NCBI GenBank assembly: GCA_028278325.1
Contig: JANQEO010000151.1
Location: 109,500-173,499 of the forward strand
Source of the DNA: Candidatus Binatia bacterium
Lineage (GTDB): Bacteria; Desulfobacterota; Binatia; UBA1149; JAJCZL01
Direction of reading: 5' to 3'
DNA length: 64,000 bases
The notes below the pieces were generated by a model. That model ran no database searches, was not told the origin of the DNA, and saw only the letters and a list, made by a program, of their open reading frames with translations. The translations under genes and the position numbers were made by a program. Of the stretch, positions 1 through 11,440 are shown piece by piece (within the stretch, counting starts at the first letter, position 1; the number at the start of each line of letters is the position of its first letter).

Positions 1-2
1 GA

Positions 3-803
3 GTGGAGGCTACGTTCGAAGCGTGGACGATGATGTCGACTTTGGCGGCCATCACGTCCAAGCCTCGGCTCGGCCAGCTCGTGACCTGCGTCCAGTATCG
101 TGAGCCTTCCTACCTGGCCAAGATTTCCTCATGTGTGGACGTCGCCAGCGGAGGCCGCCTCAATGTGGGTGTCGGCTCGGGGTGGTTCGAAGAGGAGTTC
201 GGCGCTTACGGATACGACTTCCGCACTGTGCGCCAGCGCCTCGAAAGGCTCGAGGAAACACTACAGATCCTTCGCCTGCTGTGGAGCGAAGAGGTCGCCA
301 GCTTCGAAGGCAAGCACTACAAGCTCGAGGAGGTCATCTGCGAGCCAAAGCCGCTCCAGTCCCCGCGGCCTCAGGTCTGGATAGGCGGACGGGGTCCCAA
401 GGTCTTGCTGCGTCTCGTGGCCGAGTACGCGGATGTTTGGAACTTCAACGGTTCTCTCGCCGACTTCCCGGAATCGTTGGAGATCCTCAAGGGCCACTGC
501 CGCGACGTCGGCCGGGATTTCGACGAGATCACGGTCACCGCCATGTCGGGTGGAATCGCTTACGACAATGACGACGAACTCGATTCGTTCTTCGAGCGCA
601 TCCAGGCGCAGCAACTCAATCGCGACAACCTCATGGACTTCGTCAGTTGCAAGGGCTCGCGTGAGCAGTGCGCCGAATACCTTCGCGAATGGGAGAAGGC
701 AGGTTGTGACGGCATGGTGTTCTTCTTCCAGGATATCGCGTCGGTGGGTTCCGGAGTTTCCCAGGCCGAAGTGTTCAAGCGCGACGTGCTCTCGCTGCTC
801 TAG
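3..803 (+). CDS. LLM-class (F420/FMN-type) oxidoreductase, 5' end cut off
   Basis: C-terminal 266 residues of a luciferase-like monooxygenase (TIM-barrel flavin or F420 oxidoreductase). Family features seen are GSGWFEEEFGAYGYDF near residue 58, the EPKPLQ/PQVWIGGRGPK segment around 115-132 and the AEYADVWNF stretch after it. The frame is open to the window edge and about 60 family residues are missing, so the GTG at base 3 is probably not the true start. It ends with TAG, overlapping the last bases of the convergent heme gene. The substrate cannot be told; F420 use is inferred from family resemblance only. Confidence 0.85.
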   Translation: MEATFEAWTMMSTLAAITSKPRLGQLVTCVQYREPSYLAKISSCVDVASGGRLNVGVGSGWFEEEFGAYGYDFRTVRQRLERLEETLQILRLLWSEEVASFEGKHYKLEEVICEPKPLQSPRPQVWIGGRGPKVLLRLVAEYADVWNFNGSLADFPESLEILKGHCRDVGRDFDEITVTAMSGGIAYDNDDELDSFFERIQAQQLNRDNLMDFVSCKGSREQCAEYLREWEKAGCDGMVFFFQDIASVGSGVSQAEVFKRDVLSLL

Positions 804-2230
804 TCCTCGGAGGCGAGGTAGGCGAGGATCGCTGCCGCGGCTTTCTCTCCGCTGTTGACGCAGTCGGGAATGCCCACACCCGAGTAGCCGGCGCCGGCAA
901 GGTAGAGTCCGGGAAGTCCGGCCAGTGAAGACTCGATCTCGCCGAGAAGGTCGAGATGTCCGACCTGGTACTGGGGCATCGATTGCGGATACCGCGATAC
1001 GATCACTTCGCGTGGGGAACGAACGATGCCGAGAAGTTCGCGCAAGTCCGACAGCACCTCGCCAGTCAGTTCCGAGTCGCTCAACGCGATCTTGTCGGGG
1101 AACAAGGCGCCACCGGCGAACGCCCTCAGCAAGACGCTGCCCGACGGTGCGCGGCCGGGGTACTTACGGCTGCTGTAGGTGCAGGCAAGCGTGGTGCGCT
1201 TCTGGGCCGCAGGCACGACGAATCCGAAGCCTTCGAGGGGGTTGGGTATGTCGCTCTCGTCGAAGACGAGGTTGATGGTGAGGGAGGAAGCGTAGGGGAT
1301 GGCGGCGAGCCGGTGCGAGAGCTCCTCGCTCACGGACTCCACCAATGAAGACGATGCGAAGGCCGGCGTCGCCAAACACACGGCATCGGCCTCGAATTCG
1401 TTTCCTGCGGCTCTGACTCGCCAATGCCCGTCGGTTCTCGACAACTCCTCGGCCTCGGCGTTGGTGTGAATGCTGCCCTCGGGCAGCAGCTCGGCGAGGC
1501 GGCGCGGAAACTCTTCGAGCCCGCCCGCCAAAGACGTGAACAGACTGTAGCGCGGACCGGTCGCCGTACGCCCGCCCGTTGCTTCTCGTCTCATTGCTAC
1601 CAGAAGGCTGCGATGGCGTTGCTCCATCTCGATGAAGCGCGGCATGGTCGCAGCCAGGCTCAGCCTCTCGGGGTCGGCGGTATAGATTCCCCCGGCCAGA
1701 GGCTGGGCGGCTTTCTCGAGCACCTCGCTTCCCAGCCTACGCCTCACGAACGATGCAAGGCTCTCGTCGGAAGTGTCCTTTCGTTTCGGGATCACGATAT
1801 CGGCGGCAGCGCGCACTTTGCCCGCCAGGGTGAAAAGCGGCGTCGTCACCATCGGCCACAATCTGGTAGGCACCATGAACTCGAATCCCTCGGGAAGCGG
1901 CTGCAGGGTCGAGTCGATAGCGATGGCCGTTCCTTTGTTGCCGTCGATGGTTCCGACGAGGCGTTCGCCGAGTCCGACCTCCTCGCACAGCGCCCGCCCC
2001 CACGGCTTGGCCGTGAGCATGGAGTCGGGTCCGAGTTCCATGACAAAGCCGTCCTGCCGGCGCGTACCGATGGTGCCGCCGACTCGATCGCCGGCTTCGA
2101 GCAGCTTGATGTCGACGGATCGTCCCGCGACTGCAGCCGACGTTCTCAACCGGTAGGCCGCGGCCAGACCGCTGATGCCGCCACCGACTACGACTACGCG
2201 AGGCGCGTTGTCGCCCGCGTGCTTCATCAT
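800..2230 (-). CDS. hemY: Protoporphyrinogen/coproporphyrinogen oxidase, HemY/CgoX type
   Basis: A 476-residue FAD-dependent oxidase that removes six electrons from protoporphyrinogen IX (or coproporphyrinogen III in the coproporphyrin branch). The N-terminal dinucleotide motif VVVVGGGISGLAAAYRL spans residues 12-28 with GGGISG at 16-21, and the C-terminal FAD motif YLAGAGYSGVGIPDC lies near 440-455. Its ATG overlaps the stop codon of the ferrochelatase gene (ATGA), so the two are translationally coupled. It is the last gene of a minus-strand heme operon. Length and both end motifs fit the HemY family; whether it acts on the proto- or copro- intermediate cannot be decided here. Confidence 0.93.
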   Translation of the reverse strand: MMKHAGDNAPRVVVVGGGISGLAAAYRLRTSAAVAGRSVDIKLLEAGDRVGGTIGTRRQDGFVMELGPDSMLTAKPWGRALCEEVGLGERLVGTIDGNKGTAIAIDSTLQPLPEGFEFMVPTRLWPMVTTPLFTLAGKVRAAADIVIPKRKDTSDESLASFVRRRLGSEVLEKAAQPLAGGIYTADPERLSLAATMPRFIEMEQRHRSLLVAMRREATGGRTATGPRYSLFTSLAGGLEEFPRRLAELLPEGSIHTNAEAEELSRTDGHWRVRAAGNEFEADAVCLATPAFASSSLVESVSEELSHRLAAIPYASSLTINLVFDESDIPNPLEGFGFVVPAAQKRTTLACTYSSRKYPGRAPSGSVLLRAFAGGALFPDKIALSDSELTGEVLSDLRELLGIVRSPREVIVSRYPQSMPQYQVGHLDLLGEIESSLAGLPGLYLAGAGYSGVGIPDCVNSGEKAAAAILAYLASED

Positions 2231-3177
2231 GAGGCGTGTGTCTTGTCGGAATCGCCCCTGCCAAAGGCTTCACGGACCAGATCGGCGAGCATGGCGATGA
2301 AGCGAGGATGGTCGTTGACGGTCTTGGGCCTCACGAACTGCATGCCGACACTCTCCGCCGTTTGCCTGGCTTCGGTGTCGAGATCGTAGAGAACTTCGAC
2401 GTGGTCGCTGAGGAAACCTATGGGCGTGACCACCGCGAGTTCGTGCCCCTTGGCCGCTGCGTGCTTGAGAGCATCGTTGATGTCGGGAGCGAGCCATCCG
2501 TCGTCACTGGCGCCGCTTTGGTAGGCCAACTCGTAAGCGGGTAAACCGAGTTCGAAGGCGACGAGTTCGGCGGTGCGGGCGAACTGCGTATCGTAAGGGC
2601 TGCCGGAGGCCATTCGCTCGGGAATGGAGTGGGCGGTGAAGATCCAGGCTGCTTCCTCGTGTTGCTCGGGGCTGAGCTGGTCGCAGGCCGATGCAATCCT
2701 CTCCACCGTTGCCTGGATGAAGCCTTGGTTGTCGTACCAGGAGCGTAGGTACTCGATGCGCGGAGCCGCCTCTCCGATGTTCTTTGCGGCGTCGTCCAGC
2801 GATGCAACGTAGCGTCCGGTTGATGCAGGTCCCTCATGGGGCGTTAGAATGACGGCGATCACGCGTCGGATGCCGTCGTCGGTCATGGTGCGAACGACAT
2901 CGTCGAGATAGGGATGCCAGTTGCGCATGCCGATATAGATCGGCAGCGGCAGACCGCGCTCGTCGAGTTGCTGCTCGAGCGCTTTGCCCTGCAGCCTGAC
3001 GCAGCTGTTGTAGGGCGAGCCGCCCACGGCCTGGTAATGGGAGTAGACTTCTTCGAGGCGGTCCTCGGGAATGCCGGCCCGTCTGGCGATGCCCTCGAGA
3101 AAGCTGCGAACGTCGCTGAGCTTCCCCGGGGCACCGAAGCCGACCATCAGCACGGCCGTATCGGATCCCGTTGCCAT
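2227..3177 (-). CDS. hemH: Ferrochelatase
   Basis: A 316-residue ferrochelatase that inserts Fe(II) into the porphyrin ring. The catalytic His is in FTAHSIPERM and the conserved acidic motif is GFLSDHVEVLYDLD, both in the C-terminal half. The N-terminal segment LMVGFGAPGKLSDVRSFLEG followed by HYQAVGGSPYN resembles the short actinobacterial or coproporphyrin-type enzymes, and the tyrosine of the Bacillus 'YGTP' motif is Phe here. Ten bases separate it from the upstream hemDE stop, and its own stop overlaps the hemY start. Middle gene of the operon; the substrate (proto- or coproporphyrin) is uncertain. Confidence 0.93.
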   Translation of the reverse strand: MATGSDTAVLMVGFGAPGKLSDVRSFLEGIARRAGIPEDRLEEVYSHYQAVGGSPYNSCVRLQGKALEQQLDERGLPLPIYIGMRNWHPYLDDVVRTMTDDGIRRVIAVILTPHEGPASTGRYVASLDDAAKNIGEAAPRIEYLRSWYDNQGFIQATVERIASACDQLSPEQHEEAAWIFTAHSIPERMASGSPYDTQFARTAELVAFELGLPAYELAYQSGASDDGWLAPDINDALKHAAAKGHELAVVTPIGFLSDHVEVLYDLDTEARQTAESVGMQFVRPKTVNDHPRFIAMLADLVREAFGRGDSDKTHAS

Positions 3178-3186
3178 GAGCGGCGC

Positions 3187-5130
3187 CTATTTTGCGCTCA
3201 GCGTGTGCACCGCGTCAACCAAGGCAATGGCGTTGTCCACGGGCGTTGCGGGCAGGATGCCGTGGCCCAGGTTGAAGATGTGACCGGGCTTGCCGCCTAC
3301 GTCATCGAGCACCTTCTCGGCCGTGTCGCGTATGTAAGCCGGCTCCGCGAACAGGGCCACGGGGTCGAGGTTGCCTTGTATGGCGACACCGGGGAAGCGC
3401 TCGAAGACAGGACCGATCTCTACACGATGATCTACGCCGAGCACGCTTGCACCGGCGCTCACCTGCAAGTCGAGCAGGGTAGCGGTGCCGGTGCCGAAGT
3501 GAATCACGGGCACGTCAGGCGGTAGTTTGGAGAACAACTCTGTCATGTGGGGAAGTACGTAGGTGCGGTAGTCGGCCGGCGACAGGCAGCCCACCCAGCT
3601 GTCGAAGACCTGCAAGGCCTGCGCGCCGGCGTCGACCTGGCACCGGAGGTAGTCGACAAGTGCACGGGTCAGAACCTTCATCAACGCATCCCACGCGCCT
3701 TTGTCGCGGTACATCAGGGTTTTGGTGGACACGTAGTTTCGTGAGCCGCCGCCCTCGATCATGTAGGACGCCAGCGTGAAAGGTGCTCCACAGAATCCGA
3801 TCAGCGGAACGTCTGCGTCGAGCTCGGCGCGCGTCAAACGGATGGCGTCGAACACGAAAGCCAGTTCTTCACTTGGCGTGATCTCACGAAGAGCGTCGAC
3901 GTCGGCGCCGCTCTTGATGTTGCCGCTTATCGTCGGGCCTTCACCATGATCGTAGGCCAGACCGAGCCCCATGGGTTCGACGATGAGAAGAATGTCGGAG
4001 AAGATTATGGCCGCATCGACCCCCAGGCGTTCCTGCGCCGTAACGGTCACCTCCGCAGCGGCCTGCGGATTCTTGCACAACTCGGAGAAGGACAGGCGTG
4101 CTCTGACTTCGCGATACTCCTGCATGTAGCGGCCGGCCTGTCTCATCAGCCAGACAGGTGTGTACTCGGTCGCTTCTCCTCTGCATGCACGCATGAATAC
4201 GCTCTGTTGAGCGTCGCCGGAGCCGGCCGGCCGCTCGCGGCGGGGCCGCACGATGCCGCTGCGTTTGTTGAGCAACAGCTCCGGGGCCCGCTGAGATGCT
4301 TCCTTTATAAGAGTGCCCAGTTTCGGGTGGGCGGGCTCGAGATCGACACTGATCCCCAGCTTGCGCAGATTCTCGGTGGCGACCGGGCCCACCGACGCGA
4401 CTATCAGTTCCGTCAGGGCCGATTTGAGTTCGTCCTCGACGCCATCGCCACGGGCCACCTCGAGAAGGTGGTGTATCTGGGTGGCGCTCGTCACCAGCAT
4501 GACGTCGGCCGTTCTCGCCAGGATCTGGCGGATGGCGTCTTTCAACGGGGCGAGGTCCTCGGGTAGAGCCCAGCGGTAGGCTGGCACGCAGGTCACCGAG
4601 GCGCCGGCGCTTTCCAACGCACGGGTGAGCTCGTCGTTGCTGATTCCGTACTCTTGGATGGCAACGCGAGCTCCCTGGAGTGCGACGCCTTCGTTGCTCT
4701 CTTCGAGCACGCCGACCATCTCTCGCCAGGTATTGGGCTCGGGCACGGTGATGACGACGGGCACTCCGAGCTCGCGCAGCGCAGCTACCGGCTTGGGGCC
4801 GCGGGCCACGACCGTAGTCTTGGCCAACGCTGCGGTCAGGTCGGCGCGGTCATGGCGGGTCTCCATGGCGGCGAACAGATAACGCGTGCCGACGCCGGTC
4901 ATGAAGATCACGATGTCGAAGCGTCCGGCCAGCAACGAATCGGCAAACTCCATGGCCGCCGGATTCTCTTCGATGGGGAGTTCGCGAAGAGTAGGCGCTT
5001 CGATGGGAATGCCGCCCGCTTTGGTAATGAGGCGGGAACTCTCACCCGCCATTCGACTCTCCAGTGCGACCACGCGCAGGCCGCCGAAGCCGCGGACTCC
5101 CCCTTCCTGAATCACTTGTTCGCGTGCCAT
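3187..5130 (-). CDS. hemDE: Fused uroporphyrinogen-III synthase / uroporphyrinogen decarboxylase
   Basis: A 647-residue two-domain protein covering consecutive heme steps. Residues about 15-280 are HemD-like (GLRVVALESRMAGE at the start, MLVTSATQIHHLLE near 211, then IVASVGPVATENLRKLGI, the usual HemD C-terminal signature). A basic linker (about 285-308) joins it to HemE from about 310, with the substrate-binding WLMRQAGRYMQEYR at 327-340 and the catalytic Asp in IIFSDILLI. There is no stop or frameshift between domains, so it is a genuine fusion. First gene of the hemDE-hemH-hemY operon. The ATG at 5130 opens the whole HemD domain; no strong Shine-Dalgarno site precedes it. Confidence 0.93.
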   Translation of the reverse strand: MAREQVIQEGGVRGFGGLRVVALESRMAGESSRLITKAGGIPIEAPTLRELPIEENPAAMEFADSLLAGRFDIVIFMTGVGTRYLFAAMETRHDRADLTAALAKTTVVARGPKPVAALRELGVPVVITVPEPNTWREMVGVLEESNEGVALQGARVAIQEYGISNDELTRALESAGASVTCVPAYRWALPEDLAPLKDAIRQILARTADVMLVTSATQIHHLLEVARGDGVEDELKSALTELIVASVGPVATENLRKLGISVDLEPAHPKLGTLIKEASQRAPELLLNKRSGIVRPRRERPAGSGDAQQSVFMRACRGEATEYTPVWLMRQAGRYMQEYREVRARLSFSELCKNPQAAAEVTVTAQERLGVDAAIIFSDILLIVEPMGLGLAYDHGEGPTISGNIKSGADVDALREITPSEELAFVFDAIRLTRAELDADVPLIGFCGAPFTLASYMIEGGGSRNYVSTKTLMYRDKGAWDALMKVLTRALVDYLRCQVDAGAQALQVFDSWVGCLSPADYRTYVLPHMTELFSKLPPDVPVIHFGTGTATLLDLQVSAGASVLGVDHRVEIGPVFERFPGVAIQGNLDPVALFAEPAYIRDTAEKVLDDVGGKPGHIFNLGHGILPATPVDNAIALVDAVHTLSAK

Positions 5131-5397
5131 GGTTCCGTCGTTGTTGGCGACGAATACCGATCGCTTTGACGCCGTGCGTCCTGCCGATCGGAATCGCCCT
5201 CAGGCCTGCTAAGGCCCGTCAAACTTGCAGGTTATCGCATCCGGCCGTCGACGCGACCAATAACGCATAACGCGACACGTCGAAGGGTGGAAAGAAACCG
5301 CTAACGCCATGCGAGCCTGTTGTGCTAGCCTTGGCGCCCTTGGAACCCCGTTGGTGTGAGGTCGGGCGGTTAAGGCCGGACGGCGGGAGGTAACCCA

Positions 5398-5832
5398 ATG
5401 AAAGTCAGTGATCTGATCAAACGCGATCACAAGGGCCTGCGGACGATAATTCCGGAGGCAACCATCAAGGAAGTCGTCGAACGTCTGGTCGAGTACAACA
5501 TCGGTGCTCTACCCGTGTGCGAGGAAGACAACGGTCTGTTGGTCGGCATCATCAGTGAGCGCGACATACTTCGGTTCTGTGCCGGCGAGCAGTTGGGCGA
5601 GATCGAGGCGGTGGAAGTGCGCGAGGTCATGACGACGGATCTTATCGTGGGTGGGCTCGACGACGAGGTGGAGTCGGTGATGCAGGCGATGACGCGGCAT
5701 CGAATCCGTCATCTCCCGATAGTCGAAGAAAGCGAACTCATCGGGATCATATCGATCGGCGACGTCGTCAAAGCTCAGCTCGACGCCTCGAGTGTCGAGA
5801 ACCGTTTCCTGCGGAACTACCTGTCGACCTGA
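5398..5832 (+). CDS. Two-CBS-domain protein
   Basis: 144 residues made almost entirely of a tandem CBS pair (Bateman module): first repeat about 10-60 (GALPVCEEDNGLLVGIISERDI), second about 75-125 (HLPIVEESELIGIISIGDVVK). Stand-alone Bateman proteins bind adenosyl nucleotides and regulate a partner; no effector domain is present. Strong ribosome site GGGAGGTAACCC lies just before the ATG. Divergent from hemDE across 267 bp in which I saw no other gene. Its 3' end overlaps the convergent AsmA-like gene by 16 bp. Partner unknown. Confidence 0.88.
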   Translation: MKVSDLIKRDHKGLRTIIPEATIKEVVERLVEYNIGALPVCEEDNGLLVGIISERDILRFCAGEQLGEIEAVEVREVMTTDLIVGGLDDEVESVMQAMTRHRIRHLPIVEESELIGIISIGDVVKAQLDASSVENRFLRNYLST

Positions 5833-7556
5833 GGCGCGCTCGCTTCGGGCTCACCACCGTTTTCTCCGCCTAAGGCGCTGTCGAGCTTCTCGACGATGGT
5901 GCTGATCGCGCTCGCTCCGCGCTTGAGTATGCCTCCGGTCGTGGAGGCGGTTTCTTTGAGGAGTCGGCCGGTTGCGTCGGGGATCAGATTAACGGCCGTG
6001 TGCGAGAAAGCCTTGGTCGCGATGGTGGTTTGCGGATCCCCGTACTGGCCGGACAGCTCGATCGGGATGTAGGTCCAGCCGTCCTTGTCTTCCACGTAAG
6101 GTAGAAGGATGCCCTTGGAGAACAGCTCTCTCGCCCCACCGGGATGAATGCCCGCCCAAAGCTCCGCACTGAGCTCGGCATCGAAGCCTACCTGTCCCGT
6201 CAGCAACACCCGGCCCCTCGGGCCGCCGATGTGGACTCGATCGCTCGACACCACCCGTTCGTCGACGATGAACTTCCCTCCGGAGTCTTGCACCTCGAGA
6301 TCGACCAACTCACGGATCGCGGTCAACTCGGCAATCTCGGTGAGCAATGGCGTGCGCCTCAGTCTGCCGTCGTCGAGGCGCGCCTCGCCTTCGACGTAGA
6401 GGTTGTCCAAAAAGACGTCCAGTAGAGTTCCTGCGCCGGCGAATTGCGCGTCGGCGCTGAAGTCGCCTATCCAAACGCCGAACTCGTCGGGCAGGTAAGG
6501 CGCCAGAAACTCCTTGGCCTGGGCATCGGACAGACTGGCGGTGGCGTGATAGGCGAGTCCGGGTTCACCTATGTCGAGACCGCCGCTCGCGAACAGAGCG
6601 CCTTCCGCTACGGTTGCGGTGATCGACGAGACGGCGAGATTGTTGTCGACGAAATCGGCGTCGATGCGCACGTCACGAAAGACTTGCTTCAATGACTCTA
6701 CCCGGTCCACGGCCAAGCGGCCGTACATCCGCGGCAAGGCCGCGGTGACCGCCGGTAGATCCTCGATACGGTCGGGGGCGTCCGGCGGTTGGGGGTTGAG
6801 GCCGTCGATGACCTCCATGACGTTGACGCGATCGGCATGCGCGTCGAAACGCAGCGAGGGCTCTTGCAGGTCGACGGTCACGCGGGACGCGAGTGTGATC
6901 TCGGGCCTGCCGGTGAACGACAGTATCGTTTCGACATCGAGATCGAAGGGTTCTGCGAAGTTGATGTCGGAGGCGTCGATGTCGATGGACCTCACCACTA
7001 GTTCGAAGGGCAGGCCCCCGTCCCGGTCTTCGTCACGGTAGAAGAAGGTGGCGTTCTCGATGCTCAGCCTGCGAATCATGGTGCGGGAGTCGGCCAGAGC
7101 TCGCGGCTCGGCGGTCTCGGCCTTGCGTGGTCCGAAACGATCGAGGGAAGCGAGGTTCGAGCGTCCGTCGGCGGCTGTATGCAGGACGATGACGGGTGCC
7201 ACCAGCCGCAGCTCGTCGATCACGAAACGGCCCTGAAGCAGTTGTGAGAGGTCCAACGACAACACCAGGGTGTCGATGGACACGAAATCGCCCAGCCGCT
7301 GCCGCCTGAACCTACGATCCTCGGAAATGGTCAGGCCGTCGAGGCGGAATCCGTCCACGCCGAAACCGAAATCGTGGAACTCCACATCGCGGCCGAGGGT
7401 GGCCTCTATGGCAGGCATTAAATTGGCGTCGATCCACTGCGGTGTCGCCCAGTAACGAATTACGATCGCCGGGATCACGACGGCCAGTGACAGGCACAGC
7501 ACCGCCGCAGCAGCGATAATCTTGAGAACGATGCGTTTGGGCGAGAAGTTACTCAC
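5817..7556 (-). CDS. AsmA-family / DUF748-like envelope protein
   Basis: 579 residues with one N-terminal membrane anchor (about residues 9-33) and a long beta-rich periplasmic part. The segment ATLGRDVEFHDFGFGVDG followed by ISEDRRF and by SLDLSQLLQGRFVIDELRL is the typical opening of AsmA-like proteins, which are thought to act in outer-membrane assembly or lipid transfer between membranes. The low-complexity C-terminus is rich in Gly, Glu and Ser. No partner genes adjoin; it lies convergent to the CBS gene and divergent from the DUF255 gene. Family is fairly sure, function is general. Confidence 0.75.
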   Translation of the reverse strand: MSNFSPKRIVLKIIAAAAVLCLSLAVVIPAIVIRYWATPQWIDANLMPAIEATLGRDVEFHDFGFGVDGFRLDGLTISEDRRFRRQRLGDFVSIDTLVLSLDLSQLLQGRFVIDELRLVAPVIVLHTAADGRSNLASLDRFGPRKAETAEPRALADSRTMIRRLSIENATFFYRDEDRDGGLPFELVVRSIDIDASDINFAEPFDLDVETILSFTGRPEITLASRVTVDLQEPSLRFDAHADRVNVMEVIDGLNPQPPDAPDRIEDLPAVTAALPRMYGRLAVDRVESLKQVFRDVRIDADFVDNNLAVSSITATVAEGALFASGGLDIGEPGLAYHATASLSDAQAKEFLAPYLPDEFGVWIGDFSADAQFAGAGTLLDVFLDNLYVEGEARLDDGRLRRTPLLTEIAELTAIRELVDLEVQDSGGKFIVDERVVSSDRVHIGGPRGRVLLTGQVGFDAELSAELWAGIHPGGARELFSKGILLPYVEDKDGWTYIPIELSGQYGDPQTTIATKAFSHTAVNLIPDATGRLLKETASTTGGILKRGASAISTIVEKLDSALGGENGGEPEASAPQVDR

Positions 7557-7677
7557 GGTCCGTGGTTCGATCCTGCGTCAGGCCTGCAAGTTCTGAACCA
7601 CTGTCTTAACACTTGCGAAGGCACCGGCCTTGGATAGTGTAGTACGGGTGGCTGTAACTCTCGACACGCGTAGGTCG

Positions 7678-10032
<2,355 letters not shown>

Positions 10033-10077
10033 CGGATAGCCGCGGCCGGCAACATTCCGGCGGGACCTTGCCGCGTG

Positions 10078-11091
10078 CTAGGAAAGTGCTCCGCCGCAGC
10101 TCGAGCCGGTGCCTGCCGTGCAGCCGAAACAGTGAGATGCGGCGGTCACGGCCAAGCCTGACAGGTCGGACAGGCGCTCGACGTCGCACACGCTGAGGGC
10201 GCGGCCGCGCCCGTCTCTGAGAGGAATCTCGAGCATCTGGTTGAAATCGCAGTCGTAGAGCTTCCCGTCCCAGCCGACGCTGACGAGGTCCCGGCACATG
10301 AGTCCCTCGATCGTATCGGGATTGAAATGATTGACGAGCAAGCCCATGTAGCGCTCGTAAGCGCCAGTGCGGTGCAATTGATCCGCGAAACGGCGGATCG
10401 GCATGTTGGTAATCGTCAGCAGGCGGTCGAACTCGATACCGAAAAGATTGCGCAGTTCTTCCTTGTAAGAACCTTCCAGCTCGGCCTGACGTGGCGGCAG
10501 TTCGGCGCCGACCGGGTTGTAGACGAGGTTGAGAGTCAGACCCGAGCCGGGATCGCCGTAGCCGATGGCGTTCAGGCGTAGCAGGGCTTCGATGCTCTTG
10601 TCGAACACACCGACACCCCGCTGGCGGTCGACGTTGTCGGCGCTATAGCAGGGAAGGGAGCAGACGAGTTCCGCCTGATTGTCCTTGTAGAACTCGGGCA
10701 ACCATTCCATCCCGTCTTCGAAAAGAACCGTCAGGTTGCAACGCACCAGCACCGATAGCTCGCTCTCGCGCGCCCGCTCTACGAGATAGCGGAACGACGG
10801 ATTCAGTTCGGGCGCGCCACCGGTCAGATCCATGGTGTCGAGAGCGCTGCTGCCGGCGAGTGCGGCTACCGCTTCTGCAGTCGCCTCCGTCATGATCTCG
10901 GTCCGTCGAGGACCGGCGTCGACATGGCAGTGGTGGCAGGCTTGATTGCAGAGCTTGCCGACGTTGACCTGTAGAGTCGTCACTTCTCTGCGGCGCAACG
11001 TCGCGAAACCCGCACGCTGAAGAGCGGCTTCGAAGTCGTAGCCGGGTTGCGCGGATATCTGGGCAGCGGTGGCTGAACGCGGGGGGGTCAC
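10078..11091 (-). CDS. arsS: ArsS-like radical SAM protein (arsenosugar biosynthesis family)
   Basis: 337 residues. The radical SAM cluster motif is CNQACHHC (C48, C52, C55; CX3CX2C) within QVNVGKLCNQACHHCHVDAG, followed by MDLTGGAPELNPSFRYLVE. The C-terminal DUF3641 region ends CFGCTAGTGSSCGG. This is the ArsS/DUF3641 family, assigned by homology to arsenosugar synthesis, although no arsenic genes (arsM, arsC, arsR) are nearby, so the role is inferred from family alone. The start is GTG at 11091; the family's N-terminal FEAALQRAGF segment is present, so this start is plausible. Confidence 0.85.
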   Translation of the reverse strand: MTPPRSATAAQISAQPGYDFEAALQRAGFATLRRREVTTLQVNVGKLCNQACHHCHVDAGPRRTEIMTEATAEAVAALAGSSALDTMDLTGGAPELNPSFRYLVERARESELSVLVRCNLTVLFEDGMEWLPEFYKDNQAELVCSLPCYSADNVDRQRGVGVFDKSIEALLRLNAIGYGDPGSGLTLNLVYNPVGAELPPRQAELEGSYKEELRNLFGIEFDRLLTITNMPIRRFADQLHRTGAYERYMGLLVNHFNPDTIEGLMCRDLVSVGWDGKLYDCDFNQMLEIPLRDGRGRALSVCDVERLSDLSGLAVTAASHCFGCTAGTGSSCGGALS

Positions 11092-11440
11092 CGGGGGTTT
11101 TCTAGCACTTGCCCGTCGGGCCGGACAGCGCAGCCTCCGCCGATGGCAGGGAAGAGGGGGGTCCCGGCGCGTCTGTGCGGACTTTTCTTTCGCCGGGACC
11201 CCGACGCCGGAGGCGGGGGGGTGCCCCCGGGGTCAATCCTATGAATCAGGCTGATATCGAGCCCTACGCCGCTTGCCGGGGAAAGTTACATGGAGTTCCG
11301 AAAGCCTGATTGCCGCGTGCCGGCGGCTGGCATACGCTTTGAGCCTCCGGGATGCCGTCTGCGCGGGTCGTCCAGCATCGCCGGTAACCGTTAGTGCCCC
11401 ACTACGTAGTAATAGGCGTACCAGCAAGGGTGTGCCCGTC
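11092..11440. other. 349-bp divergent intergenic region with strong inverted repeats
   Basis: No convincing gene lies between arsS (minus) and the sigma factor (plus). The stretch carries a perfect 12-bp inverted repeat (listed separately), a G/C block around 11215-11234 (G7-TG-C5) and a 10-bp palindrome ACTACGTAGT at 11401-11410 about 30 bp before the sigma start. It must hold promoters for both genes; no canonical sigma-70 box stands out. Confidence 0.6.
11158..11202. repeat. Perfect 12-bp inverted repeat with 21-nt loop
   Basis: GGGGTCCCGGCG at 11158-11169 is exactly complementary to CGCCGGGACCCC at 11191-11202, with a T-rich loop between. In RNA it would be a very stable hairpin. It lies in a divergent promoter region, not at a gene end, so it is not an obvious terminator; an untranslated-leader structure or a REP-like element are both possible. 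Confidence 0.8.
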
